Below, in pieces: positions 50,707-61,885 of a stretch of DNA of 64,000 nt. This DNA comes from Tetrahymena thermophila SB210. Taxonomy: Eukaryota; Ciliophora; Oligohymenophorea; Hymenostomatida; Tetrahymenidae. Within the stretch, counting starts at the first letter, position 1, and every line of letters begins with the position of its first letter. The notes under the pieces were generated by a model that saw only the letters and a program-made list of their open reading frames with translations, was not told where the DNA came from and did not search any database. A program made the translations under genes and the position numbers. The stretch is from the NCBI RefSeq assembly GCF_000189635.1, contig NW_002476209.1, positions 62,001 through 126,000 on the forward strand, written 5' to 3'.

Positions 50707-52193
50707 ATTTTTTAATTTTAAATAAAATACTGTGTTATAAATATTTTAAGGTATTTTTAATTATAAAAATTTCATATAATTTAAGTAAATTTAATGATTC
50801 ATATATAGAATATTCGTTTGTTTGTTTTTTAGAGTTATAATTTGAGTGTCTTCAATTTATTTTACAACAAAAAACAAGAATCAAATTAAAAAAGGTAATT
50901 TTCATTATCAAAATTTTTTCTTTGTATTATTTTAAGCTATTTTTTCCCAAGGACAACAAAAAAACATCATCTTCTTTATTGCTAGTAAATTTATGAGAAA
51001 ATTTAGCCTGGTAACCCAAAAATTTGAGGAGAAGTGTTTTTAATGAATTATATAATTTAATTTTTTTATTACTAAAATCAACTTTATTAAATAAAAATAA
51101 ATTTTTTTAAATTAAAATATTTTAAAACTTGAAAGACTATTTTTATTTCAATTTAATTTATAATTTTTTCAAACCATATCAAATCACGTAAAATCAAAAT
51201 TTATCTATTTTAATTCTTTTTTAAAATTTGAAAAAAATAAAAAGATTTCTTTAAAACAATTTAAATAAGTAATTACTTTCTTAACAGTAAAAAAATTACA
51301 ATTAAATTTGTGCAAAGGAAGCATCATACTTATGTCCTAAATTAGCAAAATATATTAAACTTTTAATTTGACTTTGTATTGAATAAAAAAGTTTATTTGT
51401 TCAGGATTGTGTTACTTGTTAATATAAAAGAAATTTAAAACAATAAAATATATTTACTTATTTAATTTTTGATTCTAATTATGTATTTTTTGTTAGTTTT
51501 ACTCATTTTAAATTTGAAGTTTTGTTCTGATTATTAAATAATTTTAAGTATAAGACCCAAAAATTGTCAAATACACTGTGTTCACCCTATACTCAGGATT
51601 TGGTAAATATATCTCTTTATTGTCAAATAAAATGAAGATCATATTATTAAAAAATAAATATGTAATAATTACAACATTATTAATAGAAGCTTTTTGATTG
51701 ATAAAATATTACTTATTATCAAATAAAAAATTAGTTCATAAATTTGATTAAATTTTGGAGTTTTAACAAAGCTTGCAGTTTTCTAAGTGTAACTTCAAAT
51801 ATTTAAGAATACATAATAAATTAGATACAAAGTATAAAATATTTAAAAAAAAATTTCCTTCATTTTAATTTTCAAAAGAATGTATTTTAAAAAGGCTTTG
51901 TATTTGTAGACTTTAGATTAAAGAAATGCTGATTACACTTGCTTTTTTAATATTTTTTGATTAATTAATTTGTAAATTAAAAATTTTTGGGCTTATATTA
52001 TCAAAAAAAAGTATCTATAAAACAAATACTTAAAAAAGTAAGAAAATCAGCAAAGAGAAAATACTTTTTTAATTCGAAGCTGGAATTTCAAATTTGTGAA
52101 CGAGAACTCAAATAAATATGAAAACATTTAAAGTTGTGAATATTTTTAGAAAGTTTATATTATAATATTTATGTACAATCCTTTCTCTTATCC
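50707..52193. other. Convergent spacer, possible tiny secreted ORF
   Basis: 1487 bases between the FANCM-like stop and the stop of the small membrane protein. It is mostly A/T. One short frame at 51481 starts with a signal-peptide-like sequence and is listed separately. Confidence 0.4.
51481..51747 (+). CDS. Possible small secreted peptide ORF (88 aa), weak
   Basis: The ATG opens a frame beginning MYFLLVLLILNLKFC, like a signal peptide with its hydrophobic core, followed by a short cysteine stretch (RPKNCQIHCVHP). After about residue 42 the sequence becomes ordinary A+T-type translation, so if real the gene may end sooner or have an intron (a GTAAAT donor lies at about 51602). A short frame like this can occur by chance in a genome with one stop codon. 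Confidence 0.22.
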
Positions 52194-52799
52194 TCAATTA
52201 GCATCTTATTACTATCTGTATGATGCAGAGGAACCAAATTCTGTATTTGTTACGCCTAAAGCATTTTATTAATTTGTGACGTATATTCTGTATTTAGAAA
52301 CAGCAATGGCAATTAAAAGAGAGAGGATAGCAATAAAAACTACTACACAGAAAATGACCAAAGCAACATTTGTGGGTTCAGATCTTTACTTGATTTCATC
52401 ATCAATTTTCTATTTAAGCTCTTCATCACCCCAGTTAGATCTGTCTGTGCCTTTTTTTTAATTCTCAAGAGAAACTATATTGATTGAAGTATCAAATTTT
52501 GCTTCGTAGTAATTCTTGAAGCATTAGAAAAGATCTTTTAATTCCTAGGTTGGATTCTTAACTTTTCCAAAGCACTAAAACTTTGCATCGTAATACTACT
52601 TTTAGATTTCTTCTACATCAAAATTTTATGATGGAAGATAATCAAGTAAGGCAAGTTTATCTGTAACACATAAGAGAATTTGTTTAAATGTGTCTGTTAA
52701 TTCTTCGAATGGTATCCTTTCTTAATATATAGAACAAATACCAGCCTAAGTCTATGCTACTAAAGTAGCTAAAGCAAAAACTATTAAAATTTATTTCAT
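52194..52799 (-). CDS. Small type I membrane protein (201 aa)
   Basis: A single exon on the minus strand. It starts MKQILIVFALATLVAQTQAG, a clear signal peptide with likely cleavage after about residue 19. A cysteine-containing helical ectodomain of about 120 residues follows (five cysteines, at about 22, 43, 75, 91 and the C-terminal side of the helix pair), then one membrane segment at about 144-167 and a cytoplasmic tail of about 30 residues ending QQQDAN. I recognise no family. The complementary strand is also open over the same interval, but its translation lacks a signal peptide or any protein character, so I take the minus strand. A short intergenic distance (107 bases) separates it from the next, divergent start. 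Confidence 0.82.
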
Positions 52800-52906
52800 T
52801 TCTTGATTTTTAAAAATTACTTTTTTTCAACTTTTCTAATATTTAATAATGATTTAAATTAATTATTATCGTAAAAATAAATTATTACGCTTTTTATAAG
52901 CCAAGC

Positions 52907-53565
52907 ATGTCAAGTATTAATCATTCAAAGAAAAAAGTTGAAAATATAACTTAGAAGAAATCTCAATTACTAGTAAGGTAAAAATTAATTAGATATTTTA
53001 CGCTATTTTACATCTAACTAATTTATTTATCATGCTTTTTTCATTCTAAACTTAAATAGTTAAGCTTGATAAGTATTTAGACATATTTTTAAAAAAATAA
53101 AGAGTTTTTATTAATCTTTACTATAGGTATTAAATAAAACGAAATATTCTCAAGCTACATCAAAAATTATTTAAACTTTTTATAATCATATTTAATCAGT
53201 GCTTTTCCTGTTCAAAATTTTATCTATTTGAAGTTTAAGATATTTTAATTCATTCAGTACTTGTATCTATCTCAAATATTTTTTTTAATGTAACAAATGA
53301 TATCTATCTATTTTTGGTCAATAAATTTTATTTTGTAAATTTGCTTTTAATTTATCCCCTAATTTTAACCAATCAAAATTAAATTTTTGTGAGGATGACT
53401 TTGATAACTTATTTAATTAATATTTCAACTATTACTAATAAAATTATAAGAAACAAATAAATTAAATTTTATCTAACTTTGATTTACAAATAATTTGTTC
53501 TATCAAAAAATGAGCTATTTTATCACAAAAAAAGAAAAAAGCAAAAAATTTAAATAATATTTTGA
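52907..53565 (+). CDS. Possible small membrane protein gene (169 aa)
   Basis: Exons 52907-52977 and 53127-53565. The first exon reads MSSINHSKKKVENITQKKSQ with a good initiation context, and splicing at GTAAAA (52978) to ...CTATAG (53126) keeps phase 2 and continues into YQIKRNILKLHQKLFKLF. The rest is hydrophobic, with perhaps three membrane segments, ending in a basic tail (YHKKRKKQKIQ). The start is persuasive; the hydrophobic part is less so, because A+T-rich noncoding DNA also translates as F, L, I, N and K. It would share a short divergent promoter with the small type I membrane gene. Confidence 0.4.
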
Positions 53566-54262
53566 ATTTTTTTTATTAATATAAATAAAACCATATTATT
53601 TCATCAAGATAAATATTAAATATCAAAATATACAGTAATTCTAAATAAACAATAATCAGTAAAAACCTAATAATTAAATCCCTTAACAAAAATAAAGATA
53701 TTTTGGATCGAACGAAAAAATAAATATACAGTAAAGCTTTTAAAATTAGATAATGATAATAAGCTTTATTAATTAATTAATTAATACTAAATCTAGTTAA
53801 CTCTTTCTTAATTCATATTTATTTTATTATATACCTGAATTCATTTAAAATTCCTCTTATTTCCTAAGGGAGATTACCATAAATAAGTATTTTATAATTT
53901 TTTATGAGATTTATGAAAATATACATGAAACAGTGTCTTAAAACAATAATATTTATAATATCATTTTAAATGTATTTGAATGAAAATTAAATTTTATAAA
54001 ATTTTAATCATTTATATTAAGAATAAATAAACACTTAAAATTTATTAAAATAAATACAAATATTTAATCTGATTTGCTAATTAAAAATTTATAATTAAGG
54101 ACGGATAATTATATCTTTAATAATATGTTAAGATAATTTTAAGGATAGATCGATTATTTGCGAAAATAAATGAAATAAAAAAACAATTAATAAGGCTTTT
54201 ATCCAATTAATAAATTAAATTAGGTTTTTGTTATTTATTGATAAGCATATAATATTTGAATC
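53566..54262. other. Intergenic spacer
   Basis: 697 A+T-rich bases between convergent or near-convergent ends, including a TTAA tandem run near 53770. No feature recognised. Confidence 0.35.
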
Positions 54263-56066
54263 TCAAACACTTTGATTTTCTTTTTCTAGGTTTTAATATT
54301 TTATTTTTCTTAAATTTCTTACCTTTTCTTCTATCTTATCTAAATCGATTTTCTTTCTTTTATAGCAAAATATTAATATAGCAATAATTAAAATGAAAAA
54401 TACAGCAATTCCAACACCAATACAGATTATTAATTTTTGTTATGAACTAGTTACATAAGATTTCATTACTTTCACATCTATTGAATCTTGAACAACACAT
54501 TAATAAAATAATTATTTTGATTCATCTTAATCACATTCCTAACTAAATATTCTAAGCCTATATTCATATAAACCAGTTTCTTCTCCTAATTAAAAAAATA
54601 TTTAAATTGATAATTTGATTAATTATAATTATAGTAGGTAATAAATACTTGGCTTGCAAGAGAATCTAGGTGGATTGAATTATATAACATTCAATTTGAG
54701 TGATTTTTCTGTGGTAGAAAAAACAAATGCTTAATCTTTGTTGATTTTATCTTCTATCACTAAAAATTTTTTAGTGTCTTCAAGTGTAAAATTAGCTTTA
54801 AATTATTTTTAGAATAGTTAATAATGTTAAAATACTTATAAAAAATATACCTATTTCTTCTCTTTATCCTGAGACTTAATCACTAGGAATAGAATGAATA
54901 AAAATTGAAAAATGATCTTCATAAAATATAATTCCATAAACATCGTTTAAGTAAGATCCAACAGTCCTGCTTTTAACATTTATGTGGCTTAAATTCACCT
55001 ATTAAATTTTATTTTCTATATCAACAAATACTTCCAAAACATGGTTTTCTAAATTTCCAAACAACCAGAATGTTTCGAAATCATTTGAAACAAAATTGTT
55101 AGAGTTAAGAGAAGCTATCATAAACTATTATATTTCACCAAACTCTCCATTAATATAAGGTATAAAGTAAATACCAAAGTCTTTTAAAAATGCTAATAAT
55201 TTATATTATTCGTTATATTAGACTTTGTAAACACTATCTTTGGGAGAGTAACTCTTTACATAAATTAATTCTTTGTTTTCCCCTATCTTATAAATATTTA
55301 ACCCACTTTCATAGCAAGCAATAATTAGATACTCGTTTAAAGAAAGAACTTCTTCGACCTTAGAGCAATTTTAATAATTTTTCTCAAGTACAAATGGAGT
55401 TTCTGAAAATTTATCTTGTTCATCTATTGGCCTTTTAGTTATTAAATTAAATAATAATCAAATAAAACTCATATATATTGTTTATATTTAATGTGAATAC
55501 TTTGATATAATAAAGGTAGATGATGCAATATATATTCTTTTTGAAATATTATTTGAAGCAACACGGGGTATTCTCAATTTGTTAATATTATCTGGATGAA
55601 ATTATGTAAAATTTGATTATCCAGTTAATTTAAATTAGTTTTAATCAAGCTTAACCTGTAAAACATTTTTATCGCTTGTAATTATGTAAACTGTTTTGTC
55701 ATTATTAAAATCATGATGAGCGAAATTGATAATATCTATTTTATCATTTTAAGAATCTGTTAATTCATTCAGAGTGATATGATTTAGTTAATCTACTAGT
55801 TAGCTAACCGAATCAGTAACTAAATTACAAATTTCATCATATGACGCTTAATTTGGATCATTTTTTTAAAAATTTCTTTGCATGATACTGTAATTATAAA
55901 TTCCTCTCACTAAACCAGGATATTCAATATCAAATTCTGTTTAAGAGTTTTATTCGTAGACATATTCGTTTTTTCTAATGATTCTTTCATATTATACTTT
56001 ATGTTCTTGACAGTTGAAAGTTAAAAATAGCTAAACCACTAAAATAACTAATAAAATTCTTTTCAT
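54263..56066 (-). CDS. Type I membrane protein with propeller-like ectodomain (559 aa)
   Basis: Three minus-strand exons: 56066-55501, 55431-54851 and 54795-54263, with junction phases 2 and 1. It begins MKRILLVILVVQLFLTFNC, a signal peptide. The long ectodomain is made of short beta strands (VYIITSDKNVLQVKL, LIIACYESGLNIYKIG, EFGEIQQF), a pattern typical of beta-propeller or cadherin-like surface proteins and similar in feel to the middle of the giant gene at 4563-14793. A single membrane segment lies at about 503-525 (GVGIAVFFILIIAILIF), followed by a basic cytoplasmic tail of about 30 residues. A GTAAGA-like site after the KIEEK segment could in principle be a donor, but reading through gives a short clean end, so I keep it as exon. 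Ligand unknown. Confidence 0.75.
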
Positions 56067-56717
56067 TTTTATTATTAATTTCCGCTTATTTGAAGCTTAT
56101 TTAAATGAAAAGGCTAGCAAAATTTGTGATTATAATAAATTATTTAGTTAGATAATAAATATCAAAAGTTATCGATTCTATACAAGATTTATCAATATTA
56201 TTAATATTAATAAGACAAATTCAAACTGAAATATTATGATTCGTGTCTTTCTTAGCTTTTATTATAATCGAAAAAGGTAATTTATTTCATTTTTATTATT
56301 TTATTTAAGTCTTAAAATCCCATTTTTAGACAAAAAAATACTTCTAAAAAAATATAAATTAAATAAAAGTTGATAGAAACTTCAAATAGCTAATGATAAA
56401 CAAGAATTTGCACTAATTAATGCTTTGAATATGTGAGTGAGTTAGTTTATTAATTAATATGTATTTAAGTATTCTCATAAAGGAAATATATAAAATATAA
56501 ACATAATTTATTTTTTTTTATATTTTAAAAAATAAATTTTACATTTAATTTAGTTTTTTAATGTTAATATTAGTAGCATAAAAATTTTATTATTTGCAAT
56601 ATGTCAGTCAATCCAAATATTAATTAAATTACCATTTCTTAAATTTTATAACTTTTTTTGCATTTTAATTAATATTTAAATTATTGTCTTCTTATCAAGG
56701 GCTTTGATTCAGATTGT
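56067..56717. promoter_or_regulatory. Spacer between two minus-strand genes
   Basis: 651 A+T-rich bases. It must hold the promoter of the type I membrane gene and the 3' end of the J-domain gene. No element recognised. Confidence 0.35.
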
Positions 56718-58217
56718 TCATGCTGTAGCTTTCTTGGGAGCTTCTTAGCCAATTGGAGCTTCAGGAGGATTGTACATAGTATTCCAAACTTTGATGTAAC
56801 GAGCTTCTTGAGGATCATCCTAACTCTTACCTCTCCACATGAAAATGTTCTTTTCATCTCCCTTAATAAGAAGTTTGTTTATATTTCTGTGATTGAAAGT
56901 GACATTTCCAATCCATGAAGAGTTTTCTAAGGTAGTAGTATCTTCAATATATCCACCATGAGAAAGTCTATACTCATAATATTCATCGAAGACTTCTGGA
57001 ATTGGAGAGTAGTATCTATGGAAAACTTCAAAGAGACTTAAAGTTTAGTTATTTGGAATATTTTCAAGATCATTTAAGACAATAGGTTTAGCACGGTGAC
57101 GGAAATAGACGAAACCTTTATATCTCATGAAAATACCAGGGCATTCAAAATAACCCTTTTCACGGACAATACGCTTGAGGTCTTCAGCCTTGATGAATAT
57201 GTTTTGAAGACAACGTTCTGCTTCCAAAGAGATGGAAACCATGTGGTTTTGACGGATGCAAGTCAAGGGTTTCTTAACGATGTTTTTGTGATCCATGAAA
57301 GTAATTTCATCAATATCTCTATAGAAGTAACCAGCTTCAATAAAGTAGAATTTTAAATCACCGTAAATAGTGTAGTCAATTAATTAGTCCATGGAGTTAG
57401 AGCTCTTTTAACCAACGGGCCAACTCTTCATGGGATTTTAGCTCTAGAAGGCTTCATCAATTAGCTTCTACTTTTCTGATACACGGTAATCTAAGGCCTT
57501 TTGACGGATAGACTCGATTTTATCATTATTAAGTTTACCTTTAAAGGGGTCTTAGTTTTCGCTCATAAGGACGTAGCTGCCCATTCCAAAGACGATAAGA
57601 GAGAAAGCGCCGAGAGAGTATCTGTAAATAGGGTTCATATTTTATAGTGTTTGAGAAAAACTTTCAGACTAGGTAGATTAGGTTGTGTATTGATTCTTAA
57701 AGTAGAAATCACCACTTCCTTCATATTGTTAGTATTTCCAGAATTCTTCATCCATAAAACTACCTTATGTCTAACCTAGAAGACTTCTTAAGGCACGTTA
57801 GTACTCACCTTCAAATAGGACCCTCTTGACACTATTTTGAGGGTTAGCGATAGCTTCTTTTTCTAAAGATCCAAAGTAGTGTTAGTAAATTTCATTGTAC
57901 AAATCTTTTTCAGTGCGGCTTTTCCAATTGATTGTTTTAGAATAAGACATGTTGGGATCTTATTAATCTTGCTTTTAGTCAGTCTTTAAGTTATTGGAGG
58001 CATAATATTAATCAAGAGTTTTATATGCTATATTTAATTTCTTAATCATTTCTACATTTTCTGGTGTGTTTTAATTAACATCCGGGTGATACTTTTTGAG
58101 AAGGTATTGATAGGAATCCTTGACATCGAGCCAGTGGGAATCTTTCTTCAAACGTAAGGTATGGAATGCTTCACCGAGCATCATGCAGAAGAATTTCTTA
58201 GGTTTAAATGTAAACAT
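56718..58217 (-). CDS. J-domain protein with one membrane segment (499 aa)
   Basis: A single uninterrupted exon; an apparent GTGAGT donor inside it is only coding sequence, because the frame stays open and protein-like across it. Residues about 15-75 form a DnaJ-type J domain with the HPD signature at residues 44-46, the motif that stimulates Hsp70 ATPase activity. A single hydrophobic segment at about 199-219 (SLGAFSLIVFGMGSYV) would anchor it, and the C-terminal 280 residues are a mixed, largely folded-looking domain rich in Y, F and R. Codon use is richer in C- and G-ending codons (ATC, GTC, AAG, CTC) than its neighbours, as in highly expressed ciliate genes. A mitochondrial or other organelle co-chaperone is plausible, since J proteins occur in ciliate respiratory complexes, but I cannot tie this one to a known subunit. 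Confidence 0.85.
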
Positions 58218-59248
58218 TTTATGAAAGTATAAATTGTATTAGAAGTCTTTGAATCTATGCTTGTAATTTAAAATCTCTACTGCCTTTTATTGATATTTGT
58301 CTTTATTTATTATTTTATTTGAAAGATATTTATTACGGATATCTGAATCAAATGCTTATCTATTGCTTTTAATTAAATTTTTGATATTGATTGAAAATAT
58401 GACTTGTTTGTTATTTTATTTAGTTTTCTTTTTAATTCTTTATTAAAAAATGCATCTTCGCATTTCTACTAAAAAGTCATTTCGAAAGATGCTAGAAGGC
58501 ATTGTTATCTTTAAAGAACCCTTTAAATGCCAATAATTACATTTTTTTATTAAAAATTTATAAAAAACTTAATTTAATTACTATGCAAATTATGTTACTA
58601 ATGCATATTAACTCTCTTTCATTAAAAATAAATTAAAAAAGTTATTTTTATAATTAATCACCAATCTTATCGCCATTTTTTTTCGTTTCTATATATAATT
58701 AAATGGTGATGATAAATCGTTTCATAGATAAACACAAAGAACCAACTATCATCTTTGAGTTTATATACGAAACACTAAAATCATTTTTTGCTTTTTAGGA
58801 ATTTCCATTTTTAGAAATTTTTACTGATTCTTAATATCAAAAAAATGCTTTTATAAAGCTCGCTCGCTCGACTAAAAAATGATAAAAATGGAAAAAAAGA
58901 ATAATTTTAATTTATATAATTTATATATTTGTTATTGAAATTCACATCAAAATTTTACAAATTATTATTTATTGAAAAAAACGACCTTATTAATTGCTTT
59001 ATTTTTTACTTTCTAAAATTTTTTATTTTTAAATTGCAATCAAATTATTATAAAATAAGAAAAGTAACCAAGAAACTGCTACGATATTTTCTCAACCTTT
59101 CTTACAAATTTTTTTAAAAATTTAAGATAATCCTATAAAAATTTACTCACAAATTTAATATATAAATTTTCAAACAAAATTGATTAAATTTATTTTCTTC
59201 TTAAAATTTCTAAGTAAACACTTGCTGTATTTTTCAAAAGCAAATGTT
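58218..59248. other. Spacer upstream of the J-domain gene
   Basis: 1031 bases between the minus-strand J-domain start and the LRR gene's stop, so mainly the J-gene promoter and LRR 3' end. A small stem (AAATGC..GCATTT near 58450) and an unusual GC-rich triplet of GCTC (near 58859-58871) stand out against the A/T background. No coding frame is convincing. Confidence 0.4.
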
Positions 59249-61207
59249 TCAATAAACTTTTACAAGGTTAGCTGCTTTTTTTAGTTTTCTTACAAATAAC
59301 TACTAAGTTTCCAAGTTAATACTAGTTTTTTTAAATAGAATTCTAGTATATTTTAGCATATAAATTTAAAATTACTCTGTTATGGTGAACTAAAAATAGT
59401 ATAATAGAGTGCAGTGTCTAATTTTGCTACCAAATTTCAGAATTCCATCTTACGTTATTTCGTTTCTAAAATTATTGAATTATTATTAAAGTCTAAAAAG
59501 TAAGGAATTTTACTGGTAAAACTCTAGTCTAAATAATCTAAGATTTATGCATTTGCTTATATTTTCACCTAGTGAGATAACTCCTGCAGATCCAATCTTA
59601 TTATTACTAAAAAAAATTTTTTTAATTTTAATTAAATTAGATGTTTTTTTACCATCCTATCGATAAATATAAATTTTCTAAATTTAGCAAATTTTTAAAT
59701 CCAAAAGCGAGACCAGTACAACCCTCATGACCAATTTCATTTCCACTATCATATTAAAAATAAATATTTATAATTTAGTTATTCTTTTAAATAAAATTTA
59801 CGAAAAAATGATAAGGTGGAGATCTTTAAGATTGTGGCATTTATTTAAGCCTTTTCCTAGTTATACAGCTCCTTCACTTCCTATAGAATTACTTTTAAAA
59901 ATTTTCATATTTAAAATAAAAATAAACAAAAAAATACTTTCCTATCTCCATTGATAAATTTTGAAGATTTTAGCAGCAACTTAATCCTTATCCTATACCT
60001 TGAATGCCCTCTTATAATATTTGGTTACTAATTTGAAGTTTAAATTTTTTAATGAAAAAAGAAATAAATAAATTAATAAATCAAAAGTTATTTACTTGTA
60101 AATAGTAAAAGAAAATATTTCTAGCTAGTGAAGCTTTTAAATTAGGTTTCCTATTTCTTGAGAACCTTAAGGTCCTATATTATTCATACTATTTTAAAAT
60201 TTTTTATTTATTAAATTGTTAGCTGAAAATAAATTCACTTTCTAATATTGAATGACAACTCTTAGAGATACTATAAGTCCTTTAAACCTTCACAAATTCC
60301 TTTTATACCTTCATGACCAATAAAATTTCTAAATATAAAAATTTAATTAAAAATAATTAATCTAACAAATTTAATTTTTACTATCCTATCTCTATTGAAA
60401 AAGATTTTAATTTATGTAATTTCTTAAGTCCTTGTCCAATTTAAATAGCTCCTTATTCACCTAAGTCGTTTTTACTTTATAAAATTAATTTAAGAAAATT
60501 CCATTCAAATTACTGTCTTATGGATAAAAATATTCTTTCCAATTATGTAAAATTTTCCAGTGCCTATCTTAAAGCAGATGAACCTTCTTTTCTAATATGA
60601 TTATACCTATACAATCATTTTTTTTAATTAAATTTTAATTAAAAATTTTAATAACCCGCCTATCTGCAAGCTAAACTCTACTAATTAAGTACAATCTTTT
60701 AAATATTTTGAGAAATAAATCATTCCATCTCTTCCTATGTTGTGAGAGCTTAATAAGATTTAATTAAAATTTAAATAATATCAGAATTTAAGTTTAAAAT
60801 TACTCTGAAATCTCAATACTTAAAGTATGTAACTTTTTGCAATTACTAAACCCCTTGCCTATGTACTCCCACCCTACATTTCCTATGGGATTACTAAAAT
60901 ACTATGATTCTAACATATTTTAAATTATAATAATTTCAACCTACTAATTTTGAATTCTATTTTCTCAATATCTTTTTTCTCACTAATAACTTCACTCAAA
61001 ATTTTAGCAGAATCTTAACCAAAATCCTTAAATCTTTAATATTATTTAGAATAAATAGATGCTAATTTATATTTTATTTTTACTCAATTTCTAGAGTTTT
61101 TGGATCTAATTAAAGAGCTCTTTTAATAACAATAATTATTATTATTTTAAAATAAGCAGTAATAAAAAATAATATTACTCATTTACAATATTTTTCCAAT
61201 CAGTCAT
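59249..61207 (-). CDS. Leucine-rich-repeat protein, one repeat per exon (412 aa)
   Basis: Fifteen minus-strand exons and fourteen introns. Exon 1 is 61207-61179 and exon 2 is 61119-61084. Then come twelve exons of exactly 90 or 93 nt: 61033-60941, 60893-60804, 60748-60656, 60606-60514, 60474-60382, 60328-60239, 60188-60096, 60027-59938, 59891-59802, 59745-59653, 59606-59514 and 59465-59376. The last exon is 59321-59249. All introns are 39-68 nt and phase 2. Each repeat reads like N-x-IG-x-EG-x(3)-LG-x-GL-x(2)-C-x-NL-x(2)-L-x-L (clearest: NSIGSEGAVQLGKGL). This is an RNI/NLR-like leucine-rich repeat, a solenoid that binds protein. There is no signal peptide, kinase or membrane segment, so it is probably cytoplasmic. 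Most repeats keep the consensus glycine and leucine; a few (for example NHIRKEG) have drifted. Confidence 0.88.
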
Positions 61208-61885
61208 AGTAAAAATTAATTGATTTAAAAGCTAATTTAAAAGGGATATTTTTGATCTACAAAATTTGAATTCTTTAATTTAAAATATAAAACGAATTAT
61301 ATTCCTTTTTTTTAATAATATAAAATTTTAATCCCTAATTTTTTCTTTTAAGAAGTAATTAAAATTTTTCTAAAATTAATTATAAAAAAGTTGTTAATTT
61401 TTATTCAATTTTTCATTTGTAAAATAAAATTTATCCTTTTTATTTTTATCATTTAAAAAGAATTTAAGATTTACTCATTTTTTTTGAAATTTTTCTTTTA
61501 TAAAAAATAAAATATTTTAAAATAAAATAAACATTTTGTTAACTCAATTTAATAAATTATAAATTTAAATTTTATATTTTTATTGTTAAATGTGAATAAA
61601 TATGAGTTGGGGTTATAATTTTTTACGGAAATGAATTTCCTTTATTTAATAAAAGCTATTCAATATTTTATAAATAGCTGTTAAAATACCTTTATTATAA
61701 AATTTTATTTATTTTTCTAATTATTGTAAAATTGAAAATAATAATACTCATATCATTAAAAATATATTGTTAGTAAATTTTAACAACAAAATAGCTGATC
61801 ACTACTAACTAAATTTACTTTTTAAAAAATTAAATATTAATTAATAAATCCAGCAAGTTTATTATCGAAATTAAAAAAATAAGCT
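61208..61885. promoter_or_regulatory. Divergent spacer
   Basis: 678 A+T-rich bases between the LRR gene start and the final Q-rich gene start; both promoters lie here. No element recognised. Confidence 0.35.

Noticed and set aside
52171..52806. Plus-strand open frame of about 212 codons covering the small type I membrane gene
   Set aside because: With TGA as the only stop, antisense frames often stay open. This one lacks a domain, and the minus strand gives a clear signal peptide and membrane segment.
54263..54330. Possible intron after the KIEEK segment of the propeller-like gene
   Set aside because: Using it leads into unconvincing A+T-rich translation; reading through ends promptly in a charged tail.
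57096..57356. Plus-strand standard-code ORF in the J-domain gene
   Set aside because: It lies antisense within a well-supported conserved minus-strand coding region.
57750..57830. GTGAGT splice-donor-like site inside the J-domain gene
   Set aside because: The frame is open and protein-like across it; no matching acceptor is needed.
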